In this document: piece after piece, positions 25,343-32,950 of the stretch
How the letters are laid out: each line of letters begins with the position of its first letter
How positions within the stretch are numbered: the stretch's first letter is position 1
Origin: Celeribacter sp. PS-C1
Lineage (GTDB): Bacteria; Pseudomonadota; Alphaproteobacteria; Rhodobacterales; Rhodobacteraceae
Direction: 5' to 3'
NCBI RefSeq assembly: GCF_019429625.1
Contig: NZ_JAHXRW010000004.1
Location: 1-64,000, forward strand
DNA length: 64,000 nucleotides
Translations under genes and position numbers: made by a program
The notes under the pieces: model-generated
The model's input: only the letters and a program-made list of their open reading frames with translations
What the model was told of the DNA's origin: nothing
The model's database searches: none

Positions 25343-25368
25343 AAAAGGCCCCACTTTCGTGGGGCCCT
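25343..25368 (-). terminator. Rho-independent terminator of the aldo/keto reductase gene
   Basis: A perfect 8-bp GC stem (GGCCCCAC with GTGGGGCC, TTTC loop) is followed on the minus strand by six T residues. It lies 33 nt past the stop of the aldo/keto reductase gene and ends the minus-strand cluster. Confidence 0.85.
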
Positions 25369-25400
25369 TGAAGCATTGAGCAGAGAGATCAAACGATCGC

Positions 25401-26261
25401 TTATACGCCGGCGTAAACCGGGAACATGCTAGCGTCGCCGTAGTCCTTGATTTTCTCCATGGACTTGAGGGCGTCCATGTCCTCGGCGGAGATTTCAAAA
25501 TCGACGGTGGCGTTGCTTTCCATGTGGGCAGGCGTTGCGGTTTTCGGCAGCGGGAGCAGGTCCAGTTGCAGGCAGTAGCGGATCGCCAGCTGCGGCAGGC
25601 TCACACCGTATTTGTCGGCCATGGCCTGCACTTCGGTGTTTTTCATCAGCTCGCCGTGGCCCATTGGAGAATAGGCTTCCACGAGGATGTTCTTGCTCTG
25701 ACAGTAGTCGATCAGTTCGAAGGGCGTGTTGGTGATGTGGGCGAGGATCTGGTTGACCATCGGCGCCACAGTGCCGTTGTCGATGAGATTGTCGAGGTCG
25801 GCTTTCTCGTGGTTGGACACGCCGATGGCGCGGATTTTGCCCGCTTTATAGAACTCTTCGAGCGCGGTCCAGGCGGCGAGGTTGCCTTCGAAATAGCGAT
25901 CTTCGCCACCGAATTTGTCCCAAGGCGTCGGGCTGTGAATGATCATCAGGTCGATGTAGTCGACGCCCAGAAGATCGAGCGAGCCCTGGATCGCGGCTTT
26001 CGCGCCTTCATAGTCCTTGATGCCTGCGTCCAGTTTGGTTTGCAGGAACAGCTCTTCGCGCGCCACGCCGCAGTCACGCAAGCCTTCGCCCACACCGCGT
26101 TCGTTCCCATAGGCCTGTGCGGTGTCGATGTGGCGGTAGCCGAGTTTGACGGCGGCTTTCACGGATTCGGCGACTTTGTCGTCGTCAATCATCCAGGTGC
26201 CAAGGCCGAGTTTCGGGACTTCGACGCCATTGGAGAGGGTGAATGTCTCTTGAAGGATCAT
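25401..26261 (-). CDS. Aldo/keto reductase (DkgA/YeaE-like 2,5-diketo-gluconate reductase type)
   Basis: A 286-residue cytosolic NADPH-dependent aldo/keto reductase. The catalytic tetrad is complete: Asp46 and Tyr51 (HIDTAQAYGNE), Lys76 (LQTKL) and His109 (MIIHSP). NADPH-binding LPLPKTATPAHMESN is near 245. AGGAAG precedes the ATG at 26261; a longer upstream frame lacks a ribosome site. The family reduces aldehydes, methylglyoxal and keto-sugars. It has its own promoter region with one of the 25-bp CAYTCATGA sites. Confidence 0.85.
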   Translation of the reverse strand: MILQETFTLSNGVEVPKLGLGTWMIDDDKVAESVKAAVKLGYRHIDTAQAYGNERGVGEGLRDCGVAREELFLQTKLDAGIKDYEGAKAAIQGSLDLLGVDYIDLMIIHSPTPWDKFGGEDRYFEGNLAAWTALEEFYKAGKIRAIGVSNHEKADLDNLIDNGTVAPMVNQILAHITNTPFELIDYCQSKNILVEAYSPMGHGELMKNTEVQAMADKYGVSLPQLAIRYCLQLDLLPLPKTATPAHMESNATVDFEISAEDMDALKSMEKIKDYGDASMFPVYAGV

Positions 26262-26416
26262 GAGATCTTCCTTTCTTTGCGTTTGGCCGTTTGCCGAACT
26301 GGGCAAACGGGGCTGTTTCCATCTGTCCCAGACGGGACATCGAACAGCCGGTGTCATCTTGATGTGCTCAATCTAGGCCAAAGCGTGAGCTATTATAATC
26401 CGGGCAAAATAGATGC

Positions 26417-26441
26417 CACTCATGACTCAAAATCATGAGTG
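26417..26441. promoter_or_regulatory. 25-bp inverted repeat, candidate LysR operator (AKR promoter)
   Basis: CACTCATGA-N7-TCATGAGTG is a perfect 9-bp inverted repeat with a 7-bp centre. The same architecture recurs at 31018-31042 and, with a degenerate right half, at 28417-28441. It lies in the 204-bp spacer upstream of the aldo/keto reductase gene and just past the cupin stop. Confidence 0.65.
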
Positions 26442-26465
26442 ACTCCTTTTAGCGCAAATCTAAGG

Positions 26466-26861
26466 TCAGCCGTTGTAATCTTCGTCCGCGACCTTCTCCA
26501 TCCAGGTCACGGCAGAGCCATCGACGGTCTCTTGGATCGCATAGTGGCTCATGGCATTTTCGGGTGCTGCCCCGTGCCAGTGTTTCTCGCCCGCCGGGAA
26601 CCAGACAACATCGCCAGCGCTCACCTCTTCGACCGGACCACCTTCGCGCTGAACACGACCACGTCCAAAAGTGATGATGATGGTCTGACCTGCGGGGTGG
26701 GTGTGCCATGCGGTGCGCGCGCCCGGCTCGAAGGTCACATGCGAACCACCGACGCGGCCCGGCTCTTCGGCTTGGAACATCGGATCGACACGCACGGTGC
26801 CGGTGAACCAATCCTCGGGACCAGCCATGGAGGGGATGCTGCCGGAACGGATGATTTTCAT
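26466..26861 (-). CDS. Cupin-domain protein, cytosolic (mandelonitrile-lyase-like cupin)
   Basis: A 131-residue single-domain cupin without signal peptide. The metal motifs are WHTHPAGQ (His-X-His, about 53-60) and KHWHGA (about 93-98). Proteins of this subgroup are small Mn/Fe cupins often encoded beside carboxymuconolactone-decarboxylase-like proteins and reductases. It is closely paralogous to the exported cupin at 30478-30936, with the shared C-terminal pattern [14 protein letters not shown]. It is last of a three-gene unit with the reductase and exported CMD protein. Confidence 0.8.
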   Translation of the reverse strand: MKIIRSGSIPSMAGPEDWFTGTVRVDPMFQAEEPGRVGGSHVTFEPGARTAWHTHPAGQTIIITFGRGRVQREGGPVEEVSAGDVVWFPAGEKHWHGAAPENAMSHYAIQETVDGSAVTWMEKVADEDYNG

Positions 26862-26888
26862 GGGGATACTCCTTTCAGAAACGCGGGC

Positions 26889-27527
26889 TCAGCCGCGCAA
26901 TTTGTCAAAACGATAGGTCAGAGCCGGGCCGCCGGGCTGGACATAGGCCAGTTCCACGGTCGCCATGGCGAAGGGTTCGATGAACCTCGCGTTGCGCATG
27001 CCGCCACAGTCCAACGCCTCAAAACCGACATCGCGGATCAGCCCGAACGCGATTTCCTTGGCGCCCGCGTCATCACCATAGGTCATGACCTGCGGTGCAG
27101 GCCCCTGCCCTTTGCGGGCAAAGACCGGATAGAAACTTTCCGAGGGGTTGGTGTTAAAACATGACACCCAACGCGCCTCGGGACGCAGTTTTGCCAATTC
27201 CTCGGCACCAGACGAAGTCGTGCCGACGACCAGCGCTGTGTCACTGTCGTTGAGCGGCAAGGAACAGTTGAGCACCACCTTGCCCGCCAGATCCCCCGCC
27301 TGCTCCAAAACATCGGCGCGGCGCGACCAATGCACCGCCAAAAGCACCGCATCGGCGCCAGAGACGGCCTCCGCCACAGTGCCCGCAAAGGCGCCGACCT
27401 CGCTTGCAAGCCGGTCGAGCTTGGCACGGCTGCGGGCATAGGAAAAGGTCACGTCATGCCCCGCCTCGGCCCAGATGCGGCCGAGTTTGCCGCCCATGAG
27501 ACCCGATCCCAGAATGCCGATTTTCAT
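26889..27527 (-). CDS. NAD(P)-binding reductase (F420-oxidoreductase-like)
   Basis: A 212-residue Rossmann protein beginning MKIGILGSGLMGGKLG, the dinucleotide motif of the NADP/F420 oxidoreductase-like family (NPD). SYARSRAKLDRLA after the second strand fits NADP recognition, and VLLAVHWSR is the third-strand region. It has only the short NPD architecture without an additional catalytic domain. It lies 27 nt after the CMD gene and 27 nt before the cupin gene. The substrate is unknown. Confidence 0.7.
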   Translation of the reverse strand: MKIGILGSGLMGGKLGRIWAEAGHDVTFSYARSRAKLDRLASEVGAFAGTVAEAVSGADAVLLAVHWSRRADVLEQAGDLAGKVVLNCSLPLNDSDTALVVGTTSSGAEELAKLRPEARWVSCFNTNPSESFYPVFARKGQGPAPQVMTYGDDAGAKEIAFGLIRDVGFEALDCGGMRNARFIEPFAMATVELAYVQPGGPALTYRFDKLRG

Positions 27528-27554
27528 GCCAAGCTCTCCTTTCAGCGCCTCAGT

Positions 27555-28340
27555 TTACTCTGCGCGGTTCTCAAACACCTCTTTCGCGACCGGCATGGCG
27601 GAGAAGACCTTCGGCCAGCCCGCATAGAAGGCCAGATGCGACAGCATGGCGCCGGCTTCCTCTTGGGTCAAACCATTGTCCATGGCGCGGTTGAGGTGGA
27701 ATGTCATCTGTTCCGGCTGACCGGCGGCGATGAGGGCGGCGACGGTGACGAGGCTGCGGTCACGCGGTGCGAGGTCCGGACGGAGCCAGAGATCGCGGAA
27801 CAGCACGTCGCGGGTGTTGTCCACCACACCGATGCTGACATCGCTATAAAGCCCGCTGACAAGCTCCTCGCGCGCATCCTCGGCCTCTTGGTTCAGCGGC
27901 AGGAATTCAACCTCTGCGCCGGGAAGACTATCAGGCGTGATGCCACGGGCCTCAAACACGGGGGCTGCGGCTTCGGCGGCGGCGGTGGCGTTGCCAAGAC
28001 CGGTGTAGAAGGCGAGATGGGTGATGGTCTCGGAGAGTTCCGCAGGCGTTACACCGGCGTCCAAGGCCAGCGTCACATAGCTGTCGAGGTTTTCGGTCTC
28101 ATGACGGGTCATGAGGGCTGCAAAGGTTACGAGCGCGCGGTCGCGCACGGACATGGCCTCGCTCTCCCACTCGGAACCGAGGATCGTCTCGCTGGTGTAG
28201 GCCTCAAGCGCCGGAGCGACTTGGGCAAGCGACGACGGCACGGTGTCGCGCACGTCCTGCGCGAGAGCGGCACTGGTCATAAGGGCAAAGGCGGAGGCGG
28301 CGATCGGGGTCTTTTTCAGGGACTTCTTCGGGAACGTCAT
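27555..28340 (-). CDS. Exported double-domain carboxymuconolactone-decarboxylase-family protein
   Basis: A 261-residue protein with a Sec signal peptide (cleavage near ALA-QD, residue 27) and two CMD-like helical domains, around 60-115 and 185-255. Repeated elements are RDRALVTFAALM / RDRSLVTVAALI and THLAFYTGLGNA / SHLAFYAGWPKV. No CxxC is present, so it is not an AhpD-type peroxidase. AGGAG supports the ATG. An exported CMD protein is uncommon, and it heads an operon preceded by a variant of the 25-bp site. Confidence 0.8.
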   Translation of the reverse strand: MTFPKKSLKKTPIAASAFALMTSAALAQDVRDTVPSSLAQVAPALEAYTSETILGSEWESEAMSVRDRALVTFAALMTRHETENLDSYVTLALDAGVTPAELSETITHLAFYTGLGNATAAAEAAAPVFEARGITPDSLPGAEVEFLPLNQEAEDAREELVSGLYSDVSIGVVDNTRDVLFRDLWLRPDLAPRDRSLVTVAALIAAGQPEQMTFHLNRAMDNGLTQEEAGAMLSHLAFYAGWPKVFSAMPVAKEVFENRAE

Positions 28341-28416
28341 GGGGAACTCCTGTTGTTTGTGTCTGCTGCACATGTGGGGCGGATTGCTCTGCGGTTAATG
28401 CCGCTGTGCATCACCC

Positions 28417-28441
28417 CACTCATGAGCCGCTTTCATCAATC
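28417..28441. promoter_or_regulatory. Variant 25-bp site upstream of CMD operon
   Basis: CACTCATGA-N7-TCATCAATC keeps the complete left arm and TCAT of the right arm of the inverted repeats at 26417 and 31018, with the same 7-bp centre. It lies in the spacer between the LysR stop and the CMD gene, 77 nt upstream of the CMD start. Confidence 0.5.
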
Positions 28442-28467
28442 CCCTAAACACCCCTCTGAGATCAGAT

Positions 28468-29394
28468 TTACGCCCGTTCCCTGAGCGCATCCAAGACCAC
28501 CGTGAAGGCCGAAGACGGCCTCTGGCGGCTTGGGTAATAGAGGTGAAACCCGGGGAAATACGGGCAATAGTCATCCAGACAGATACGTAGCGCCCCACGA
28601 TCAAGATGCGGCTGCGCCAGACGTTCGGGCACAAGCGCCAACCCATGCCCGTCAATCGCTGCCTGAAGCACCGGGTTGACGGTGTTGAAACAGGCTTGCC
28701 CCTTGACCTTGACGTTGATCTCCTGCCCGTCCTTGTCCTCGAATTCCCAGGCATAAAGCGCGCCATGGGTCGAGAGGCGCAGGTTGATGCAGCGGTGATC
28801 GACCAAATCTTGCGGCACATCAGGGGTGCCCAGCGCCTCGAAATACTCCGGCGCGCCGACACAGATCATCCGCTCGTCCGGCCCGATCCGCATCGCGATC
28901 ATGCCGTCACTGACCTGATCGCCGTAGCGCACACCGGCGTCACATTGCGACGCGGCCAAATCGGTGTAGCCGTAGTCCATGACGAACTCGACATTGACGG
29001 CGGGGAATTGCTTGAGCACTGGCGAGAGTTTGGGCCAGAGAATGCTCTCGATGGCGTATTCCACGGCAACGATCCGCACGGTGCCAGTGGGCGTATCCTG
29101 GGAATCGTTGAGCGCCTGCAACCGGCTTTCGATTTTCTCGAAACAGGGGTTGAGGGTGGCCAAAAGGTCCTCCCCTTCCAGCGTCGGCGCCACCGTGCGC
29201 GTCGTGCGGGTCAAAAGCCGCAATCCAAGGCGCTGCTCCAGCCCCTTAATGGTATGGCTCAGCGCCGATTGCGACACGTTGAGCCGAGCCGCAGCCTTGG
29301 TAAAGCTGCGCTCTTCGGCCACAGCGGCGAAGGCGATAAGGTCGTTGATATTCTCGCGTATCATGAGGGAAGCCGGAGGTTGGGAGGTGATCAT
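28468..29394 (-). CDS. LysR-family regulator of the redox cluster
   Basis: A 308-residue LysR-type regulator with the helix-turn-helix at about 15-60 (AAVAEERSFTKAAARLNVSQ, SALSHTIKGLEQRLG) and an effector domain from about 100 (TVRIVAVEYAIESI). It belongs by pattern to the YafC/DsdC-like group. The first ATG (29394) has a weak AGGGA; ATG 29364 (MIRENINDL) is also possible. It lies centrally in the cluster and is the best candidate to bind the three 25-bp sites. Inducer unknown. Confidence 0.85.
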   Translation of the reverse strand: MITSQPPASLMIRENINDLIAFAAVAEERSFTKAAARLNVSQSALSHTIKGLEQRLGLRLLTRTTRTVAPTLEGEDLLATLNPCFEKIESRLQALNDSQDTPTGTVRIVAVEYAIESILWPKLSPVLKQFPAVNVEFVMDYGYTDLAASQCDAGVRYGDQVSDGMIAMRIGPDERMICVGAPEYFEALGTPDVPQDLVDHRCINLRLSTHGALYAWEFEDKDGQEINVKVKGQACFNTVNPVLQAAIDGHGLALVPERLAQPHLDRGALRICLDDYCPYFPGFHLYYPSRQRPSSAFTVVLDALRERA

Positions 29395-29468
29395 CTAACG
29401 GGTTCCCTCATGATATATGTTTCAGACTCATAAAGTCGACGGATTATGCGAAGCTCATAACGGGATCG

Positions 29469-30488
29469 TTATGGCGCAAGTCTCACGAGCCGATCGTCCG
29501 AGGCACCATCGCGGCGGGGCGAACGGTTGGTGGTGATGGCATAGACTTCATCGCCCACAACCAGAACATCGCGAAGACGCTCCCCTGCGGCATAGGCCTC
29601 TGAAACGGCGCCCGTCTCAGAGATACCCAGCACAGCACCTGCCCGAAGTCCGGCGAGCAAAAGCCCCTGCCCTGAAGACGTCAGACCGGACGGCGCCCAG
29701 GTGCTTCGACCGGAGTGCGCGAAAGGCGCCTGCATCCCCTCACGGGTCTCATCGCCTTGGATCACGGGCCAGCCGTAATTGCCGCCCGCGACAATGCGAT
29801 TGACCTCGTCGTGACCGGATTGCCCGTGCTCTGCGGCAAACATCTGTCCCGACGCGTCCCAAGTGATCCCCTGCGGATTGCGATGCCCCAAAGAGTATAC
29901 TGGCGAACCTGGGAAAGGATTGTCCTCAGGCACCGCGCCCTCCGGCGTCAGGCGCAGGATCTTGCCCGCAAGGCTCTCCACATCCTGCGGCAGCGCGCGG
30001 TTTTCGGTCCAGCCGGTGGTGACATAGAGCATCCCGTCCGGCCCAAAGGCAACGCGCCCGCCGTTGTAAAGCGGATGGCCCGGGATATTGTCCAAGAGGA
30101 CGCGAGTCTCACGCCAAATCTCTCCGTCTCTCTCAACCTCGATCACCCGGTTATAGCGCTCTTCGGGCGTGCCAGCGTGATGATAGAGCACCGCGCGGCT
30201 GGTGTCGGCAAAATCGGGACGCAGCGCGAGGCCCAAAAGCCCCCCGCCACGATGATTCAGGATCGGCACAGAGGTCTCGACGGGCAGACGCGTAAAGCCC
30301 TCCCCGTCGAACAGGCCCAAGGTGCCCGCCTTCTCGGTCACATAGATCACATCGCCATGCGCCTCGATGTCCCAAGGGTAGTCGAGACCGTCCAAGACGG
30401 TCTCCCCCTGTGCCATCGCCACACCTGTCACGGCGCAGGTCAGCCCCAAGGCTACGCCCCGCAGCGCGGGTCTCAGCTTACCCACCAT
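29469..30488 (-). CDS. PQQ-type soluble aldose sugar dehydrogenase, exported
   Basis: A 339-residue six-bladed propeller protein of the glucose/sorbosone (GSDH) family, with a signal peptide ending near AMA-QG (residue 26). Diagnostic blocks are LNHRGGGLLGLALRPDF, NGGRVAFGPDGMLYVTTG, YSLGHRNPQGITWD and AEHGQSGHDEVNRI...GGNYGWP, which hold the Ca/PQQ and catalytic His/Arg positions. It would oxidise aldoses in the periplasm. Its start overlaps the upstream exported cupin by 11 nt, indicating coupling; ATG 30497 is an alternative start. Confidence 0.8.
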   Translation of the reverse strand: MVGKLRPALRGVALGLTCAVTGVAMAQGETVLDGLDYPWDIEAHGDVIYVTEKAGTLGLFDGEGFTRLPVETSVPILNHRGGGLLGLALRPDFADTSRAVLYHHAGTPEERYNRVIEVERDGEIWRETRVLLDNIPGHPLYNGGRVAFGPDGMLYVTTGWTENRALPQDVESLAGKILRLTPEGAVPEDNPFPGSPVYSLGHRNPQGITWDASGQMFAAEHGQSGHDEVNRIVAGGNYGWPVIQGDETREGMQAPFAHSGRSTWAPSGLTSSGQGLLLAGLRAGAVLGISETGAVSEAYAAGERLRDVLVVGDEVYAITTNRSPRRDGASDDRLVRLAP

Positions 30489-30936
30489 ATTCGGCATCCG
30501 TGACTTTCTCGCCCCACTCAACCGCGGAACCGTCGACGGTGGCCTGAATGGCGTAATGCGTGACCGAGGTGCTGTCAGTCGCACCATGCCAATGTTCGAC
30601 ACCCGGCGGACACCAGACCACGTCGCCCGCAGTGATGACCTGTTTCTCCTGCCCGCGTTCTTGGGTCCAGCCCGTCCCATGGGTGATCACCAACATCTGA
30701 CCTGCCGGATGCGTGTGCCACGCAGAGCGTGCGCCCGGAAGGAAGGTCACTTCGCCCGCACTCACGTCATTCATCTCAGGTGCAAAGACCGGCGCGACAT
30801 AGGCAGTGCCGGAAAAAGTCTCGTCACTGCCGATCTGACCGGGGCGTTCGTGATGGTGGGAGATTTCGACGGATTGTGCGAAGAGCGCGGCGGGGGCCAG
30901 TGCAAGCGTCAGGCCCAGTGCAAGTGTGCGTTTCAT
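30478..30936 (-). CDS. Exported cupin, paralogue of the cytosolic cupin
   Basis: A 152-residue cupin with a Sec signal peptide (MKRTLALGL..., cleavage near LFA-QS at residue 20). Metal motifs WHTHPAGQ and EHWHGA match those of the cytosolic cupin at 26466-26861, as does HYAIQATVDGSAVEWGEKV. AGAGGA precedes the ATG at 30936. It is transcribed with the PQQ dehydrogenase and divergent from the zinc alcohol dehydrogenase, and the shared promoter region holds a perfect copy of the 25-bp site. Confidence 0.8.
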   Translation of the reverse strand: MKRTLALGLTLALAPAALFAQSVEISHHHERPGQIGSDETFSGTAYVAPVFAPEMNDVSAGEVTFLPGARSAWHTHPAGQMLVITHGTGWTQERGQEKQVITAGDVVWCPPGVEHWHGATDSTSVTHYAIQATVDGSAVEWGEKVTDAEYGG

Positions 30937-31017
30937 AGGTGTTCCTCTCTCAAATGATGCATGTTGCAGACAACCTAGGTCGCGCACCCTTTCGGATCAT
31001 GGTCACTTCTCTCAACG

Positions 31018-31042
31018 CATTCATGATGAGCCCTCATGAATG
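31018..31042. promoter_or_regulatory. 25-bp inverted repeat, candidate LysR operator (cupin/ADH divergent promoter)
   Basis: CATTCATGA-N7-TCATGAATG, a perfect 9-bp inverted repeat with 7-bp centre, identical in geometry to the site at 26417. It is 82 nt upstream of the exported cupin and 95 nt upstream of the alcohol dehydrogenase start. Confidence 0.65.
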
Positions 31043-31136
31043 GCTTGCATGGAATAGCGATTATCCTCGCCGCGTTTTGCGCCATTTTATCGGCATACAT
31101 TTGACCCCTTCCCCAAAAGAGGATGCCAAAGAAACC

Positions 31137-32348
31137 ATGTGTGACGCGTGTAACACCTCCCCCGAACTTCTGACCCGTGACGGCGAGAGCCGCCGTGGCT
31201 TTCTGACAGCAGGGGCCGCCGCCGCTGTGGCCGCGCCGCTGGCCGCCACAGGCTTTGTCGGGGCCGCCCGTGCGCAAGACGCCCAAGACGCCAACGCTCT
31301 GGCCGAAAGCCAAGTGCAATCCTGGGCCGCCTTCGACACCGACGGCTCTTTTGCCCCCCACACCATCACCCGCCGCGCAGCCGGGCCGAAGGATGTGGTG
31401 GTCGAAATCATGTATAGCTCGATCTGTCACTCCGACATTCACACCTACAAAGGCGACTGGGGCCCTGCGGTTTACCCGCTTGTGCCGGGCCACGAGATGG
31501 TCGGCCGCGTTGTGGCCGTTGGTTCCGACGTGATCAAATTCCGCGAAGGCGACTTCGCCGGTGTCGGCACCATGGTGGACAGCTGTGGCGAATGCGCCAA
31601 CTGTCTCGCCGACCGTGAACAGAACTGCCTCAACGGCACAACCTTCACCTATGGCTCCGAGGACAAGATCTCCGGTGGTGTGACCTATGGCGGTTATTCC
31701 AAGAAGATCGTCGTCAAAGAAGAGTTCGCCCTGCGCATCCCGCCGGGGGTTGACCTTGCGGGGTTTGCGCCGCTCTTGTGTGCGGGCATCACCACCTTCT
31801 CTCCGATCAACCACTGGGATCTGAAACCGGGTCAGCGCTATGGCGTGATCGGCATGGGCGGTCTGGGCCACCTCGCCGTCAAACTCGCCGTCGCAAAAGG
31901 CGCCGAGGTTGTGGTCTTTACCACCTCCGAGGACAAAATCGCCGATGCCAAGGAATTCGGCGCCACAGAAGCCTATCTCTGGTCCGACGAAGAGGCACTC
32001 GCACAACAGGCGATGAGCTTTGATCTGATGATCTCCACCGTCCCCGTGGCCTACGACATGCAGTCCTTCCTCAACATGCTGAAACTCGACAAGACGCTGG
32101 TCAATGTTGGCGCACTGTTCGAGGTCCAAGGCGCTCAGGGCATGATGATGGCGTTCAACCGCCAGAGCCTTGCCGGCTCCATGACCGGTGGCATCGCGGA
32201 AACCCAAGCCGTGATCGACTTTGCCGCAGATCACGGCGTGGCCGCGACCTATGAGATGATCACCCCGGATCAGATCGGCGAGGCTTGCCAAAAGGTCGTC
32301 AACAAAGAGGCGCGCTACCGTTATGTCATCGACATGACTGCGGCCTGA
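31137..32348 (+). CDS. Zinc-dependent alcohol dehydrogenase with Tat signal (YahK/CAD-like)
   Basis: A 403-residue medium-chain dehydrogenase. A twin-arginine signal is present (SRRGFLTAG at 18-26, hydrophobic stretch, cleavage near ARA-QD at about 47). Catalytic zinc ligands are Cys97 (CHSDIH), His119/Glu120 (GHEMVG) and Cys215. Structural zinc cysteines are 150, 153, 156 and 164. The NADP Rossmann motif GMGGLG is at 239-244. Cinnamyl-alcohol/YahK-type enzymes reduce aldehydes and are normally cytosolic, so a Tat leader is odd. The frame is open upstream, but the Tat leader defines this ATG. Confidence 0.8.
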   Translation: MCDACNTSPELLTRDGESRRGFLTAGAAAAVAAPLAATGFVGAARAQDAQDANALAESQVQSWAAFDTDGSFAPHTITRRAAGPKDVVVEIMYSSICHSDIHTYKGDWGPAVYPLVPGHEMVGRVVAVGSDVIKFREGDFAGVGTMVDSCGECANCLADREQNCLNGTTFTYGSEDKISGGVTYGGYSKKIVVKEEFALRIPPGVDLAGFAPLLCAGITTFSPINHWDLKPGQRYGVIGMGGLGHLAVKLAVAKGAEVVVFTTSEDKIADAKEFGATEAYLWSDEEALAQQAMSFDLMISTVPVAYDMQSFLNMLKLDKTLVNVGALFEVQGAQGMMMAFNRQSLAGSMTGGIAETQAVIDFAADHGVAATYEMITPDQIGEACQKVVNKEARYRYVIDMTAA

Positions 32349-32356
32349 TGCCATCC

Positions 32357-32388
32357 TGTCAGGACGGGCCACAGTGTCCGTCCTGACA
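32357..32388 (+). other. Stem-loop between alcohol dehydrogenase and cyclophilin-fold genes
   Basis: TGTCAGGACGG pairs perfectly with CCGTCCTGACA (11 bp, 10-nt loop) 9 nt after the dehydrogenase stop. No T-run follows and the next gene starts 23 nt further on, so it may modulate rather than stop transcription. Confidence 0.5.
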
Positions 32389-32410
32389 CACACCTTACGG
32401 AGCCAGAGAG

Positions 32411-32863
32411 ATGTTCGCCCCCCTCTTCCGCACCGCCTTGCTCGGCCTCGCGTTGACCGCACCGGCCTTCGCGGACAGTTCCGAGACGACACTTCAGAAA
32501 GACAGTATGATGACGAAAATCCAGTTCACCTTCGGCTCAGAGGTTCTCACCGCCACGCTCGACGACACACCCGCCGGACAGGATTTCGCCGCCATGTTGC
32601 CGCTTGAACTGGAGCTGAAGGATTACCACGGCATCGAAAAGGTCGCCGACCTGCCGCGCAAGCTCGACACCTCCGGCGCGCCCCGGGCCTATAAACCCGA
32701 GACCGGCGACATCACGCTCTATGCGCCTTGGGGCAATCTTGCGATCTTTTACAAACCCTTCCAGAAATCCAACGGGCTTGTGCGTCTGGGCACCTTTGAC
32801 GGATCGCTTGCGCCGCTGGTCAAAGCCGGTGACACACGCGTGCGGATCGCGATCATCGACTAG
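32411..32863 (+). CDS. Exported cyclophilin-like-fold protein
   Basis: A 150-residue protein with a signal peptide (cleavage near AFA-DS, residue 21) followed by a cyclophilin-like beta-barrel domain: TFGSEVLTATLDDTPAGQDFAAMLPLEL, then GDITLYAPWGNLAIFYKPF and LVRLGTF. The domain lacks the catalytic residues of true cyclophilin prolyl isomerases. Such proteins are repeatedly linked to cupin/CMD/aldo-keto reductase genes. Cytosolic forms are usual; here it joins the exported set. Confidence 0.7.
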   Translation: MFAPLFRTALLGLALTAPAFADSSETTLQKDSMMTKIQFTFGSEVLTATLDDTPAGQDFAAMLPLELELKDYHGIEKVADLPRKLDTSGAPRAYKPETGDITLYAPWGNLAIFYKPFQKSNGLVRLGTFDGSLAPLVKAGDTRVRIAIID

Positions 32864-32950
32864 GGCCACACGCTCCGCGCCTTTCCCTGTTTACAGCCCT
32901 CTCTTTGAGTGCCAGTTTCCCGGCAGAAACGAACTTTGCCAGGACGCACC

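Noticed and set aside
32864-32950. Possible cobalamin riboswitch before cobO
   Set aside because: The 87-nt leader is too short for the B12 aptamer and no GCCACTG-like B12 box is visible.
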